Both the position numbers and the translations under genes were made by a program. A stretch of DNA of 64,000 bases from Astrothelium macrocarpum (Eukaryota; Ascomycota; Dothideomycetes; Trypetheliales; Trypetheliaceae). Where the stretch lies: assembly GCA_021030915.1 (NCBI GenBank), contig JAGEMR010000145.1, positions 1 to 64,000 of the forward strand, given 5' to 3'. The notes under the pieces are model-generated. The model was not told where the DNA came from and ran no database searches. It saw only the letters and a list, made by a program, of their open reading frames with translations. Each line of letters opens with the position of its first letter. The stretch's first letter is position 1. This document shows, piece by piece, positions 1 to 11,630 of the stretch.

Positions 1-189
1 AGAGATATTTAAATTTAAATAAATCTAATAAAACGTGCAAAGTGGCGGGCCGTGCGAAAGGTGGCCGATACTCCTATCCCATACATTAATTCAACCTCAC
101 TGAAAACAGCAACGGCTTGGAGTATCTTGATATACTTGACTAAAAAGAAATCCAAAATATTGAAAAATTTTGCAAAAGTGTTGTTTTTC

Positions 190-326
190 GACACAAAGCG
201 GATTTGAACCGCTGACTCCGGAGAGAATAGATATCGAATTTCGCTGAAGAATTGTCATTACTTAGTCATAGGCACTGATTGGAGTAACTAACAGTCTATC
301 GCCTTAGACCACTCGGCCATTGTGTC
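190..326 (-). tRNA. tRNA-Ser-type gene with intron; apparent anticodon GTT
   Basis: On the minus strand a full type II (long variable arm) cloverleaf can be drawn. The acceptor arm is GACACAA/TTGTGTC and the D arm is GCC/GGC. The anticodon stem is ATAGA/TCTAT and the variable stem CTC/GAG. The T arm is AGCGG/CCGCT around TTCAAAT. The base after the acceptor stem (position 189) reads G on this strand, the serine discriminator; leucine tRNAs carry A. The A box (TGGCCGAGTGG) and B box (GGTTCAAATCC) are intact. About 56 nt interrupt the gene after position 37, where tRNA introns normally lie. The loop reads CTGTTA, so positions 34-36 read GTT (Asn), one base from the serine anticodon GCT. Short T runs follow on this strand near 160-177. 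The tRNA call is firm; whether it is a living tRNA is open. Confidence 0.8.
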
Positions 327-2157
327 TTTACAGTAACCAGCACAGCGTACCTCATCTTCTCCCATAACAAATTTCCCAGATTGTCATCTCATCTTCTGTC
401 TCAAGTGAGATGAATGACTGAAAACGGGATTGTTCTACAGCTGGCTCATCTTATATGATGGACCTTGATAGATGCAATGAGAATTAAGGCTTCTGAGACA
501 GTTTAACATGAGTTGAAAACAGTTTATACGATTGTGTGTGGGGTTTCTCCATAAAATAACTTGTAAGCATTCTATCTGGCCTACAAGACTTATTCAAACT
601 CGATATTGGCACTTTACTCGGTACCTTTCCTCAGTGACGCAGGCTCTGTAGCATTGAAATATTTACTCGAAGTCACTACTGTGTTTGATGAAATCATTTG
701 ACTTCTTCTCACAGCGGAGCACTTAATGCTTGAATGCAGTGATTGGAGCTCGCTAAGAGTTATATACAAAGTATATTAACAGCAAGATACAAAAGCCCGA
801 GAATGGTATAAGAGACATGTCAGAGGTTCTCATAGATAGCTGTTAGACTATTCAATGTATCGGAATCGCTCAATGATGTGTTGATTGTCGTTCATACAGC
901 GATCGCAGTATTTAGATTACGAATGAGGATATCTGAGACCAGAATAGAAAATAAAAACGGGTTTCCAGCCTGTAGGCTATTTGGTAGCTTTGTATCTTTA
1001 TAACAGACCAGGTGTATGAAGTAAATTGTCGGATCCCATGCTTGGGGAAAATGAATATGGCGCTAAATATTGTAAAAGACCTGCCTGCTCATCTGCAGAG
1101 CTCTTACGGTGTTGAAATGTCAATCGTACAGTATGAAGACTGTTGTCTATCGTGGTAGTGAGAAGTAAACGTGCAGTCGTTGAGAAATATTTGTTCGTGC
1201 TTTTTCCCATTTGTAAGTCAATGAATAATCAGCTTGTTTGTATGGAAGAGAAACATGCTCGAAGCTGAAGAATTGATCCGGAAAAGGGCTAATTCTGTGT
1301 TTTCAACATGGCTAATAGCGTCATACAAGCCCTCAGGGCGACGAGATCCAATGGTTCATCGGTAATTTCACCGATTAGCGGTTGCAAGTTGAAATGTCAC
1401 TTCTCCCAGTACGCTTCATCAAGTACAACCATAATTCACGGGTTTGAGGCCTGTTAAAGATAATGAATCGAAAATAAGATGGAGAAAAGTTCTGAAAGGT
1501 TTGAAATGATACCGCGTTTGTGTGGAAAGATGACTTAGTAAATTTCCAACGCGGAAGCTCAGCTTGCAGCCAACAGTGATGTTGACCGGACTCTGGAGCA
1601 ACCCTGAGCATTTGAAACACGCGAGGTCAAAAATAGTCGTCTCCTGTGAAGCTCCAATACGTAAATGCAGCCTGCTGAATAAGCGTTGTTCGGGAGTTCT
1701 CCATGAGTTCGCGATATTAGCAGATCTCCTCCCTATGCTTTAAAAGACTAGTGTCATTGCATGTTTGGTGTCATAAGCTCGCTGACGAATCTCTTTCAGT
1801 AGATGTGGTAACATCACTCAGGATATTCGGATGAGAAGGATAGAGTTTAGGTAATTACTTAGTAATACAAATATGAATGCCAGGGACGGACAGCTAAGGA
1901 AGGTAGGCCGAAAAATGACATCTGGCCTGAACGCTGAAAAGTTGTTGCTTCCGCGAAACCAATGTTGTACTATAGTCTCCCCGTTGTACTTCCTTCTTGC
2001 TTGGCTGTTGCATTTTGTTCGGTATAGAGGGCGTTTGCTATTGGTGTTCGCGTCTACACTTGCTGGATGAGCCGCCAATCCTTCGACCCAACAGCTCCTG
2101 AATTGGGAGAGACCATAAATCCCAAATCCTTACAACCTTACGTTTCAAATCGATGCC
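327..2157. other. Intergenic, no supported gene
   Basis: Only short, unconvincing open frames on both strands. It contains one copy (about 561-639) of a diverged repeat whose other copy lies at about 17814-17884. The last part is the 5' region of the glucosyltransferase gene. Just before that gene a two-codon upstream ORF (ATG CCA TGA, 2153-2161) overlaps the main start codon at 2158. Confidence 0.6.
561..639 (+). repeat. Diverged dispersed repeat, copy A
   Basis: Aligns with 17814-17884 at roughly three in four bases by eye. The best-kept part is GGCACTTTAC followed by CCTTTCC and CAGTGACG, with a short gap in the middle. Function unknown. Confidence 0.5.
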
Positions 2158-5100
2158 ATGATACCTCGATTAAGATCGCTGGGCTTCGGGGCTCTGGTCC
2201 TACTCAGCGCTCTTGAATGCTTTGGCGTTAAAGGTGTGCCATCTGTTGATGTGACGCTGAAGGCTGCCTTTGATTCACCACCTTTTCTTGTGGAGCTCTT
2301 GTGAGTCTCGTACCCTTTCTACATGGTCAATCCACGCTGATTCGTGCTAGAGAAACTGCGGCCGAAGAGAACTCAACGTCATATTTTCCAATCCTAGACC
2401 GGATAGCAGACGGCTACTTCGACAAGTCCACTACGGACGAGCAGTTATACAAGAGCTTCACTGAGTTGATTCAAAATGAGGGATATCTTGCTGATCCAAA
2501 TGCATTTTCGTCATTTGAACTGGCTTTGTCGGTTCATGCTGCCGCTCCGCGGATAGAAGCGCATTATCAATTCTACAACACGTCGGCCGAGCCATCTCTA
2601 GAAATTGCATTGGACTCTGGATGCGAAACATGGGTACAGTTAGATGGCAAGCGATATTGTTCGTCTGAACTCAGCGAGGCAGACAGCACATTAAGCAGCA
2701 CTGCGTTAGTCAAGACATTACAGAAGGATACAAACCGTCGAACTAATGTATTCGCAGTGTGTATGACCTACCGTTTGATCGAGTATTCGGCAAGTCTGTG
2801 AGCACTTCGAGCCATGTGCTGTACGCTGATATCACCTCTCCTTCGTTCCGAAAATTCCACAAAGCCATAACCAGTTCTGCCAAGCAGGGAAAGAGTTCGT
2901 ATCGACTTCGATACAAGCCGTCGCCTATTCATAAGAAAGAGCGGTTGGTAGTTAGCGGATATGGAATTGAACTTGCGCTTAAGAGAACAGACTATATTGT
3001 CATAGATGATCGACAAGCCAACAAAGAACGTGATGATGGAACTGAAAAATCTGCTGAAGCTTCTCTGGATACTGAAGATGTTGCTGATCTAAAACCGTTG
3101 TCTGCTTCAGAAGTTTCAACCTTGGGCGCAAAAGCAGGTAGCTTTGTTATGAACAGTGAGGATCCTCTGAGTACCTTGGTCAAGCTTTTACAGGATTTTC
3201 CAAAGCATTCTTCTGCTATTGCGGCATCCAACCTCTCAAGTGATTTCTGGTTGGAGCATATGACTAACAGGGAGACGTTCTTGCCTTCAGGGTATAATAT
3301 TATCTGGATCAATGGTCTGCAAGTTCAGGCCCGTGAAATGAATGCTTTTTCTTTGCTGCCATTGCTTCGTCGCGAGCGATCCCTCATAAACGGTATTGGG
3401 AATCTTGGGTTTACTCCCCCTGAGGCAATCAGGATTCTGTCACATCCCGACATTCTAGACGCTTATTCGAATGATGATCCTCAGCGGTATGATTATCGGG
3501 ACGAAACGGAGGGCGGCAATGTAATCATCTGGCTCAACAATATCGCAAAAGACAAGCGTTACAAGGATTGGCCTGAGAGTGCAATGGCGGTATGTTGATG
3601 TCGACCTTAAATTGGCTTGCGCTAACACGTCACAGCTCCTTCAGCGAATGTTTCCTGGGCGATTGCCACAGGTCAGAAGAGATATCCACAATGTCATTGT
3701 ACCAGTCGACCTGTCAAATGCAAAAGACGTTTCGCTTGTAGTTGAAAGCTTGCAAAGCTTTATCAAAAGAAAAGTTCCTATTCAATTTGGTATTGTCCCT
3801 AGTACGCGATCACAGGCTGCAAACGATCATGCGAAATTAGCATATCATCTACTTGACACGTACGGCCTCGGAGGATTGATGGCGTATCTAGAAACTGTAA
3901 GTGTGATTACCAATAATTCGACAATCAATGCTCACACGGTTAGGCATTGAACAAGAGCTCGTTATCAGCGCCGTCATCAAAGCATTTTGACCTTGCCATC
4001 AAAGATCGTAAACTTCGTGGGGATCAGACGGCCAGGACTTTTCAAGAAGTGCTCTCTATGGATGAGACAAATATCCGTCTTCAAAGTGCTGAGAAATACT
4101 TGACACGCCTCGCTGCAAATGAACCGAACCCTCCTATCTTCGTTAATGGCATAGCCATCAGCTCAGACGAAGACTGGATGCAAACGATGAGCAATCGGAT
4201 AGGTATGGACTTAAGAGACGTTCAGATCAAGGTCTTTCAGGGAGAGCTGGAGGACGATAGTTGGATTCCAGGTTTGTTTTTGACCAATGCGACTTTACGA
4301 CGAAATGCTTTCGTTATTCCCGAAGATGAGAAGAATGTCACATTGATTGATCCTCATACTACATATGCTGCGCATCAATCGCTGTTTGAAAGTTTGCCTC
4401 ATATCGACCCAAGTGAAAATGCTGCAAAACGCGACTGGGTACATCTCACCATTATCGCAGACTTTGCTTCTGGTGCAGGGATTAAGCTCTTGGGGGACGC
4501 CACAGAATTTAGAAAAGCAAACGACCAAGTCCAGTTAGTGCTTATCCATAATGGAGAGAAAATGACAACTGGGGATCGCATCGAGAAATTTAAATACGTC
4601 GATGGAGGCAAAGCCCTTCCTTTAAGTCCTTCCAGTCTGGGAGATATCATACAGAAGACGCAAAAAATGCTAAACGGAGTAGATGTTGATGATCCAGAGG
4701 ACATTGCTGCTTTCTGGAACTCTGCCATCGCCGAACCAATAGTCGAGTCTCTCAACATGCGGAAAGGGCAGACCGGCGTGCTTCTAAACGGACGTCTGAT
4801 TGCACCCATTCCCGCGCACTCGAGTTTTATACACGAGGATCTAGAGGCTCTGCTCACATACGAGAGCAAGAAGCGCTTTTCTCCTGTTTCAGCAGCCGTG
4901 AACGATCTTGATTTGGAGAGCAAGATTGAAATCCCCTTGGATGCTGCGAAGCTGTCGCCATTTGTGGCTCGTTCCATGATTTCCGATGTGCCAGAGGGCA
5001 TCTTCGAAGCCAGCTCGGGACTAAGATTATCAACATTTGAGAAGTGGAATGCTGATCACACAATGATTGCTGTTGGCGATAAGGAGACCGCTGTTATTCA

Positions 5101-6952
5101 ACTTGTAGCCGTGGTCGATCCTGCATCAGAACTGGCTCAGAGATGGATCCCAATCATCAAAGTTTTATCAGAACTCAGTGGCGTTCATACAAGGATCTTC
5201 CTCAACCCCAGGGATCAGATGGATGTACTCCCCATAAAGAGATTTTACCGTCAGGTTCTGAGTTCCAAGCCTGTCTTCACTGATCAGGGTTCGATTCAAG
5301 GATTGACAGCCCATTTCGCCGGTCTTCCGGCCGAGGCTTTGTTGACCATGGCCATGGACGCACCTCCATCATGGCTCATCTCGGCCAAAGATTCCGTTCA
5401 CGATCTTGACAATATCAAACTCAGCTCAATCAAGGGCCAAGGGGATGTCGAAGCGACGTATGAATTAGAGAGTATCCTAATCGAGGGTCACACTAGAGAC
5501 ATGAACTCGGGTGCTCCGCCCCGTGGAGCGCAGCTTGTACTCGGCACTGATAAAGACCCAAATGTCGCCGGCACAATCATAATGGCTAATATCGGGTATT
5601 TTCAATTCAAGGCCAATCCTGGCTTCTATAGAATTGCTCTGCAAAAAGGACGTAGTGAGGAGATCTTCCAGATTGATAGTGCTGGAACGGCCGGTTGGGC
5701 TCCAACACCAGGAGATGAGACCACGAACATTTCCCTTATGAGTTTTCAGGGCACAACGTTGTACCCGAGGCTGTCCCGGAAATCTGGCATGGAAGAGAAA
5801 GATGTACTTGAGCCTAGCAAATCCGTGATTGTGGACATTGCAGAAACAGGCGCTGAGATTGCAGATTCTCTTCTTTCACAAGTCGGCCTGTCTGGTATCA
5901 AGGCGGGTCTCTCCAAAGCACAGAAATTCGGCTCGGATATGATGTCTCAAGCGGGTTTGACTCCTCGGGTAGTTTCACCTCACGCCGAAATCAACATATT
6001 TTCGGTTGCCTCTGGTCATCTGTATGAGCGCATGCTGAACATTATGATGGTCTCGGTTATGCGTCATACCAAACACACTGTCAAGTTCTGGTTTATTGAG
6101 CAATTTCTCTCTCCATCCTTCAAGTCTTTCCTTCCCATCCTCGCAGCCGAGTACGGTTTCGACTTTGAGATGGTGACATACAAGTGGCCTCATTGGCTAC
6201 GCGGACAAAAGGAAAAGCAGCGCGAGATTTGGGGCTACAAGATCCTGTTTCTTGATGTACTCTTTCCTCTTGACCTTGACAAAGTCATCTTTGTCGATGC
6301 CGACCAGATTGTGCGTACAGACATGTACGACCTAGTCACCCACGACTTGGAAGGTAAACCCTACGGTTTCACGCCCATGTGCGATTCCCGCACCGAAATG
6401 GAAGGTTTCCGCTTCTGGAAACAGGGCTACTGGAAGAACTTTCTGCGGGGCCTCCCGTATCATATCTCTGCCCTTTATGTTGTTGACCTCAAAAAGTTCC
6501 GTCAAATTGCTGCTGGCGATCGACTTCGCCAGCAGTACCACCAACTCTCCGCCGATCCGGCTTCGTTGTCCAATCTGGATCAAGATTTGCCGAACCATAT
6601 GCAGGTCGTGCTTCCGATTCATTCACTCCCACAGGAATGGCTCTGGTGTGAGACGTGGTGTAGCGACGAAGCACTGAAGGAGGCGAGGACCATCGATTTG
6701 TGTAATAACCCACAGACAAAGGAGCCAAAGTTGGACAGGGCGCGAAGGCAGGTGCCGGAGTGGACAGTGTATGACGAGGAGATTGCAGCATTGGCGAAGA
6801 GAAAGAGTGGTGGAGAAGGAGCTGCAAAAGTTGTACAGGCCGAGGCTGTGGCGGGCGCGTATGGAGCCGGTGTTGAGGGAGAGAAGGTGGAGAATGATGC
6901 GGTATCAGACGGTAATGGGGAGAAGAAGAGCCATATCATTGATGAGTTATAG
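2158..6952 (+). CDS. gpt1: UDP-glucose:glycoprotein glucosyltransferase (UGGT)
   Basis: ER lumen folding sensor that puts one glucose back on the N-glycan of misfolded glycoproteins so that calnexin can rebind. Exons 2158-2300, 2351-2704, 2758-3589, 3636-3896 and 3944-6952; introns of 50, 53, 46 and 47 bp, all GT-AG. The sum is 4599 nt, 1532 residues, the usual family length. The first 25-30 residues form a signal peptide. Thioredoxin-like and beta-sandwich regions (for example LYADITSP in exon 3) fill most of the length. The C-terminal GT24 catalytic domain starts near residue 1210, with the metal-binding DADQ at about 1314. The protein ends in HIIDEL, an HDEL/KDEL-type retrieval signal. The ATG at 2153 is out of frame and stops after two codons, so 2158 is the start. 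The next gene is on the other strand. Confidence 0.95.
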
Positions 6953-7621
6953 ATTTCCCAGTCCACATATTCCTGTTAGATGGCCCGCTGTACTACTAAT
7001 AGACTTGCTCAATCAAGGAGTTCATTAACCAAGAAAATCCATCGCCAAGTCTCTTGTTTTGTATTCTTGTCTACTACCTCATCTTCTACTTCACCCTCTC
7101 ACCATTCTTGATAAGGCTTACTCTTCTTCCTCAGCACCAGCCGCATTTTCGAATGCCCCACAGCAAGAGCGCCAACTTTACAAATCCAAACGACATCGAC
7201 GCCCAACAATACGTTGACAATTTATACATCGGCCTCGTGAATGACAGAGTCATCATTCTTAATAGTCATCTCAAAGTCGCATTCCCCCATCTTCACTTTC
7301 ATTGACCCTCTCTCTTTGACAACTATTGTATACAAACTAGTCGCAGGACAGAATTATCTAGCTCAGACCTACTAGTTATGGGACGAATGCAAACGAATAC
7401 AAGCGTGACCGTGTTTCTCGTTCTAATATGTTGTACCAAGCTCTCGCCTTTAATGTTAAAGTAGAGGGTATGAATGTAAGAGACAATGCGACAGCCTTCA
7501 GGAGCTATTAAATACAAGTCAAGTTCTTTGCTGCTTCGATAGCACTGGTAATGAATGATTGAACGTTGATCAGACCAAGGACATGAAGAGAATCATTAGG
7601 AAAATTGTTCGTCTTCCAAGC
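6953..7621. other. Intergenic between convergent genes
   Basis: Holds the 3' ends of the UGGT gene and of the convergent gene at 7622. An 83-codon open frame at 7054-7305 has no homology I recognise and no gene-like context; I do not call it. Confidence 0.5.
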
Positions 7622-9175
7622 TTATGTAAGCTGAACCTGTGTGCTAGTCCACGGACGTTCGCCGCTTGCAAAGCTGCTTAAGAGGTCATAGGCCTCCCGA
7701 GCAGGACACTCTGTAGTGGTAACCTTTGCTACCAAATCTTTTCTCTCCCAGAGCTTCTCAGGCGATGCACCTTCGACGTTTCCATCCCAATCCATCTTTG
7801 CAATTGTTACTAGATCATTTGTGTTAATCTTTTTATTGCAATAGACAAAGAACTGCCGATTTAGAGTGTTGCAAAACCGGTCAAGATACACTCGTACCGG
7901 GTGACGTCGCACGGCTCCTTCCCAAGGGTTTTCGTCTTCAAAGGTCATCATTTCCTTTGAAGCATTGAAGCCGTGGAATAGGCCCCCATCCAGAAATCTC
8001 TCGGAACCACTTACTCTCTTTTCCCATCGCTTGTCCAGAGTATTGAGAATGTCAAACCCATTGATTTGGTGTCCACCGTAGACTAGGAAGGTCCAGTGGT
8101 CGTACTTCCAGGCTCGGTAGCCTTTTACAATCATATTGAACAATGTCAAAGTGTCCGATCTGTGAACCCTCATCCGTTGGGTCTGTTTCTTAGCGCGATC
8201 CCCTTCGGCAATTAATTGCGCTAGGCTTCTGTTCTCAGTAACGCCATCCCAGGTCAATTGTACTAGAACCAGACCACTCTGGAGGTAGTCGACGGTATCT
8301 GCAACAAAAAACATACTCCGGCAAAGCTTTTTGTTATCACGGCATCGTCCAGGATGGAGTCGACATGCTTCATTAATAGCTGCGTCCCGAGTATTAGACA
8401 CTCGACCTTCTGAGCGAGTTATGAGTTCCTCTGGAGGAGTAGTAGCTGGACCAGGGTTGAGATCTCGACTGAGTCGCTCGGCATCTATGCCATCAACTAC
8501 GTAAAGGCCAATCCAGTATCCGATACTTGGCACTGTATTAGATGACCCGTCATCAAAAAAATGGTCTTCTTTCTTCTGTTCATCTTTTTTGGCACCATTT
8601 CCATCTTCTTTCTCTTCAGAATCGCTGCTATTGTGACTTTCACCACTATCTTCACCATCGCTACTGTTGTCACCCTCATCGTCACCATCAGCATTATTAT
8701 TCTGTCCAAACTGCTCCTTGTAGTCTTCCCAAGAGACGTTGTCAATCTGCAAATTAACCAGGATCAAGCCGACGTCGGCAGCAGGAACGACTAATCTATC
8801 CACGTTGCACTCGTTCCCGTCGTCGTTCAGAGTAACAACAACTATGCCAGATTCTTTCCAATCTTGCCTTACAATAGCAATAAAATAAAAAGGTTCGAAC
8901 TCTCGCTGGGGCGCTACGACGCTAATGTGGTGATCAAACGACGCTCTCAAAGGCTCGGCAATGAAATCATTTCGAGGAGCCAGCCTAACCGCATCGCGCA
9001 TTGGGGGATCGAGCTGAGAATTGCACTGTCCAAGGAAATCGGCAATTTCCTCATCGGCGAGGTCAACATGCAGATAGACCGCAAGCGGCATTACTTCTGA
9101 TGACACATCACGAAAGTTGTCCATCCCTGGTGAACTGCTCGACGGTAGATCCAGATCGATTGCGATAGAAGCCAT
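7622..9175 (-). CDS. Unknown protein with internal beta-type repeats and acidic linker
   Basis: Single-exon frame of 517 residues. I start it at the ATG at 9175 because the 47 codons upstream look like non-coding sequence. I do not recognise the family. The same short beta-strand motif recurs: SGIVVVTLNDDG at about 109-120, ADVGLILVNLQIDN at 133-146, SGLVLVQLTWDG at 300-311 and NDLVTIAKMDWDG at 453-465. Three of the copies follow an aromatic stretch (FYFIA, FFVAD, FFVYC). This points to three repeated domains plus an extra half-unit. Residues 158-212 are an acidic, Asp/Ser/Glu/Lys-rich, disordered linker between repeats one and two. There is no signal peptide or membrane segment. Neither neighbour suggests a function. 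An upstream 5' exon cannot be excluded. Confidence 0.75.
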   Translation of the reverse strand: MASIAIDLDLPSSSSPGMDNFRDVSSEVMPLAVYLHVDLADEEIADFLGQCNSQLDPPMRDAVRLAPRNDFIAEPLRASFDHHISVVAPQREFEPFYFIAIVRQDWKESGIVVVTLNDDGNECNVDRLVVPAADVGLILVNLQIDNVSWEDYKEQFGQNNNADGDDEGDNSSDGEDSGESHNSSDSEEKEDGNGAKKDEQKKEDHFFDDGSSNTVPSIGYWIGLYVVDGIDAERLSRDLNPGPATTPPEELITRSEGRVSNTRDAAINEACRLHPGRCRDNKKLCRSMFFVADTVDYLQSGLVLVQLTWDGVTENRSLAQLIAEGDRAKKQTQRMRVHRSDTLTLFNMIVKGYRAWKYDHWTFLVYGGHQINGFDILNTLDKRWEKRVSGSERFLDGGLFHGFNASKEMMTFEDENPWEGAVRRHPVRVYLDRFCNTLNRQFFVYCNKKINTNDLVTIAKMDWDGNVEGASPEKLWERKDLVAKVTTTECPAREAYDLLSSFASGERPWTSTQVQLT

Positions 9176-10337
9176 AGCTAACGCCTTTATTTGGTGAATC
9201 AAGTCAGTAACTTTTAGAACGGAGGTGAAAGGCTGTTTGGTATGACTATCTTTTCTGTGTCTACAAGACGCTGCACCAGGTGAGCTTCTTGTATAGTATG
9301 GCAAGAAGATTTGCATACGTCACAGCTCAGAAATGGGTGTACTGACAAGTGTATCTCAGCTTACAATGTCGAGGTTTCAGAACTGAAATATCTGGTAGGA
9401 AGTGCCCAGCTTGTCGATCAGATAGACTTTCTTTTCCGGAATCAGGTATTCTATCATACATGCGAGGGTTCAGTTAAGTATGCCTTCACGACTGACTGCC
9501 ATAAAATATGGACACATCTCAGAACATCACACGTCGATCTGGCTTGCGGGATTTATATCATTCGCTAGTTGCTGAAGTTGGCTCTCAATCTGTGAATGGC
9601 TCCCCGATTGATGTCATACAAGGCAACGAGGCGTCAAGACAAGGCGAAGTAGGGCCGACCGAAGCCATGAAACCTTCCAACAGCAAATTATCGGATGCCG
9701 TTGGGTCCGATCCCTCGTCAAATCATGGCTGGACTGATCGAGATCATATGCCACTCCTCAGACTCCTACTTGTAATCTCATTTGAGTTACCTCCTTTTTG
9801 TGATAAGATATCCTCTTCATTTCACACATGGACTTCGAAGATGATATATTTTATGGAAAGTTTGGCCGAGCCTAGTACTTCCTGGCTCTATCCCCCATGA
9901 ATGATTTACGTATCTTTTGCTGGACCTTTGAGAAGCATACACCAAATATTATTAGCTTTTTCTCAACGATACATAGCCTGATACATCTACTTCATGCCGT
10001 TCGTTATCAAGCGAAAAGGCGGAGACTTTGAAACGCGGTACATCTTCTTCCATCGGATCTCCATTTCCAACATGCATTCGTATTCAAGATGACACTTCGT
10101 CATGATGTTAGTGTACTAGAAGTTAGGCCAGATCTTTTCAAAGGAAGGAAAGGGACTGTTGAACCCAAATCCTGTAGATATATAAGCATCTAAATAGATT
10201 CTTGCTCAAGGTATGAAAACGAAACTTGCTCTCTCTGGGCTTTTATCTATCCGAACGCATATCTATTCTTCTTCAGTTCTTGGTCTTTTGTGCTTGAGTT
10301 ATTTTTTGCATCTTTCTAGCCCAAAGTTGCTTTTCAA
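9176..10337. other. Intergenic, divergent promoter region
   Basis: Lies between divergent genes. Open frames here, including 130 codons at 9508-9900, lack recognisable domains and gene-like context. The right end carries a TATA box and a pyrimidine-rich leader for the secreted nuclease gene. Confidence 0.5.
10179..10185 (+). promoter_or_regulatory. TATA box of the secreted nuclease gene
   Basis: TATATAA lies about 150 bp before the ATG at 10338 and is followed by a CT-rich leader, a common layout in strongly expressed ascomycete genes for secreted proteins. Placement is by sequence only. Confidence 0.45.
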
Positions 10338-11630
10338 ATGAAGTGTGAAGCTCGTTGCATATCCTTCTTTGTGCTACTGTTATGGGGTGTAATTTGTCCT
10401 GCTACTAGTGAACCAATTCATGAATCTGGGTTTACCAAGAGATCGCCACCACAGGCTAATGGAATTCAATTTGTCTGCACCGATTTCCCTAGTGAGTTAA
10501 GGCATTCTCACTCCCAAGCATACTGAACAATGGCGGCGAATTATGACTTACAATGATTCTATAATAGGTGTTTGTGCGAACATGTGTTGGGGTGAGTTGC
10601 TTCTGGGCATAACAAGCTGATACAGCTATCGTTTAAACCAAAGTCACGCCCAGTTGGTCGACATTTGAATCCCAGAAGTTCGATTTGCTTTGAGAAAGCC
10701 ACGCCTCCCCTTTCTTCCTGTCATGTCCCTTTGCTTATTTCAATTTTATGTTGATATTTGTGTTTTTTTAACATTGCTCACATCTAATTAGGTGCCTTTT
10801 GCGTGTCACAGTCCACTGAAAGTCTTGTATGGGACAAGCCCTCTAAAAGTCTCAAGCGACAACGCCGCAAGGCTGCAAAGTGTCTTGACAATCTAAAGCC
10901 AGGAAATAACCGATGCTCAAAAGGCCGTCCAGGAGCCCAGCCAGGAACAAACTGTGACGAATATCCATTCGCTAGTGCCAAGTCTTCGGATCCAAATAAT
11001 AATGGAAAAGAAAATCGTGTGAGCCGTTGTGTTCCTGTGGCTGAAAATAACCGTGAGTTTAATCTAGCCTTTCTACTCCTTTTTATTTTCCTATCTCATA
11101 TCCTCTCCACAATGACTGTTTTGAAACAGGAATATCTAGTTACAAGGGCTCCCTATGCTAATATCAGGACAGGCCAAGGCGGGAAGATAAGTGCCGGTTA
11201 CAAGAGTTTTTGTCGTAATCGTGCTCCATGTACCTTTCAGGTTTTCTTCGGCAACCCTGGGGCTGCATCACATTGTGAGCCTGGTGCACCGAATAATTGT
11301 AACTCTGACTCAGAAGAAGAAGGGTCAGGGCCGATCAATATTATTCAGCGACGAGAGAATTCGCTTGCTGGCAACGCAAGTTCTCCCACAAATGGAACAT
11401 ATATCATGGGACCGGCTAAATTCCTTACTTACGGGGGCCAAATTCTGTCTGCTCCTCATGGTGGTACTATCGGTCAGCGTGTAGTCAATTATGTGCCAAT
11501 TAACGAACAGCTATGGATGAACCAAACAGAGACTCACCAATATGATGATGAGGAAGACGAGTCTCAGTTTGATTATATGGTACCTAACCTTCGTGAGGAG
11601 GAGGATTGGCTCAAGCAAGTCGTCAATTAG
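10338..11630 (+). CDS. Secreted NucA/NucB-type deoxyribonuclease
   Basis: Exons 10338-10491, 10568-10591 (24 nt), 10792-11052 and 11173-11630 sum to 897 nt, 298 residues. A signal peptide covers about residues 1-25, followed by a Lys-Arg pair at 34-35 that could be a Kex2 site. The signature CDEYPFA (about 114-120) with RCVPVAENN and QGGKIS downstream matches the NucA/NucB DNase family, whose catalytic acidic residues lie in that segment. The last intron must use the acceptor at 11172: an earlier AG gives a stop, while this one joins ENN to RQGG as the family requires. The C-terminus is acidic (Asp/Glu-rich, about 275-290) and looks disordered. Likely role: degrading extracellular DNA. The activity itself is inference. 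Confidence 0.85.

Noticed and set aside
4399..5001. 200-codon minus-strand frame
   Set aside because: Shadow inside the UGGT coding exon.
9508..9900. 130-codon plus-strand frame as a gene
   Set aside because: No recognised domain, no splice pattern and no support from neighbours.
11053..11172. Open reading through the third intron of the nuclease gene
   Set aside because: The read-through inserts a hydrophobic Phe/Leu stretch into the conserved ENN-QGG motif; splicing to the AG at 11172 restores the family pattern in frame.
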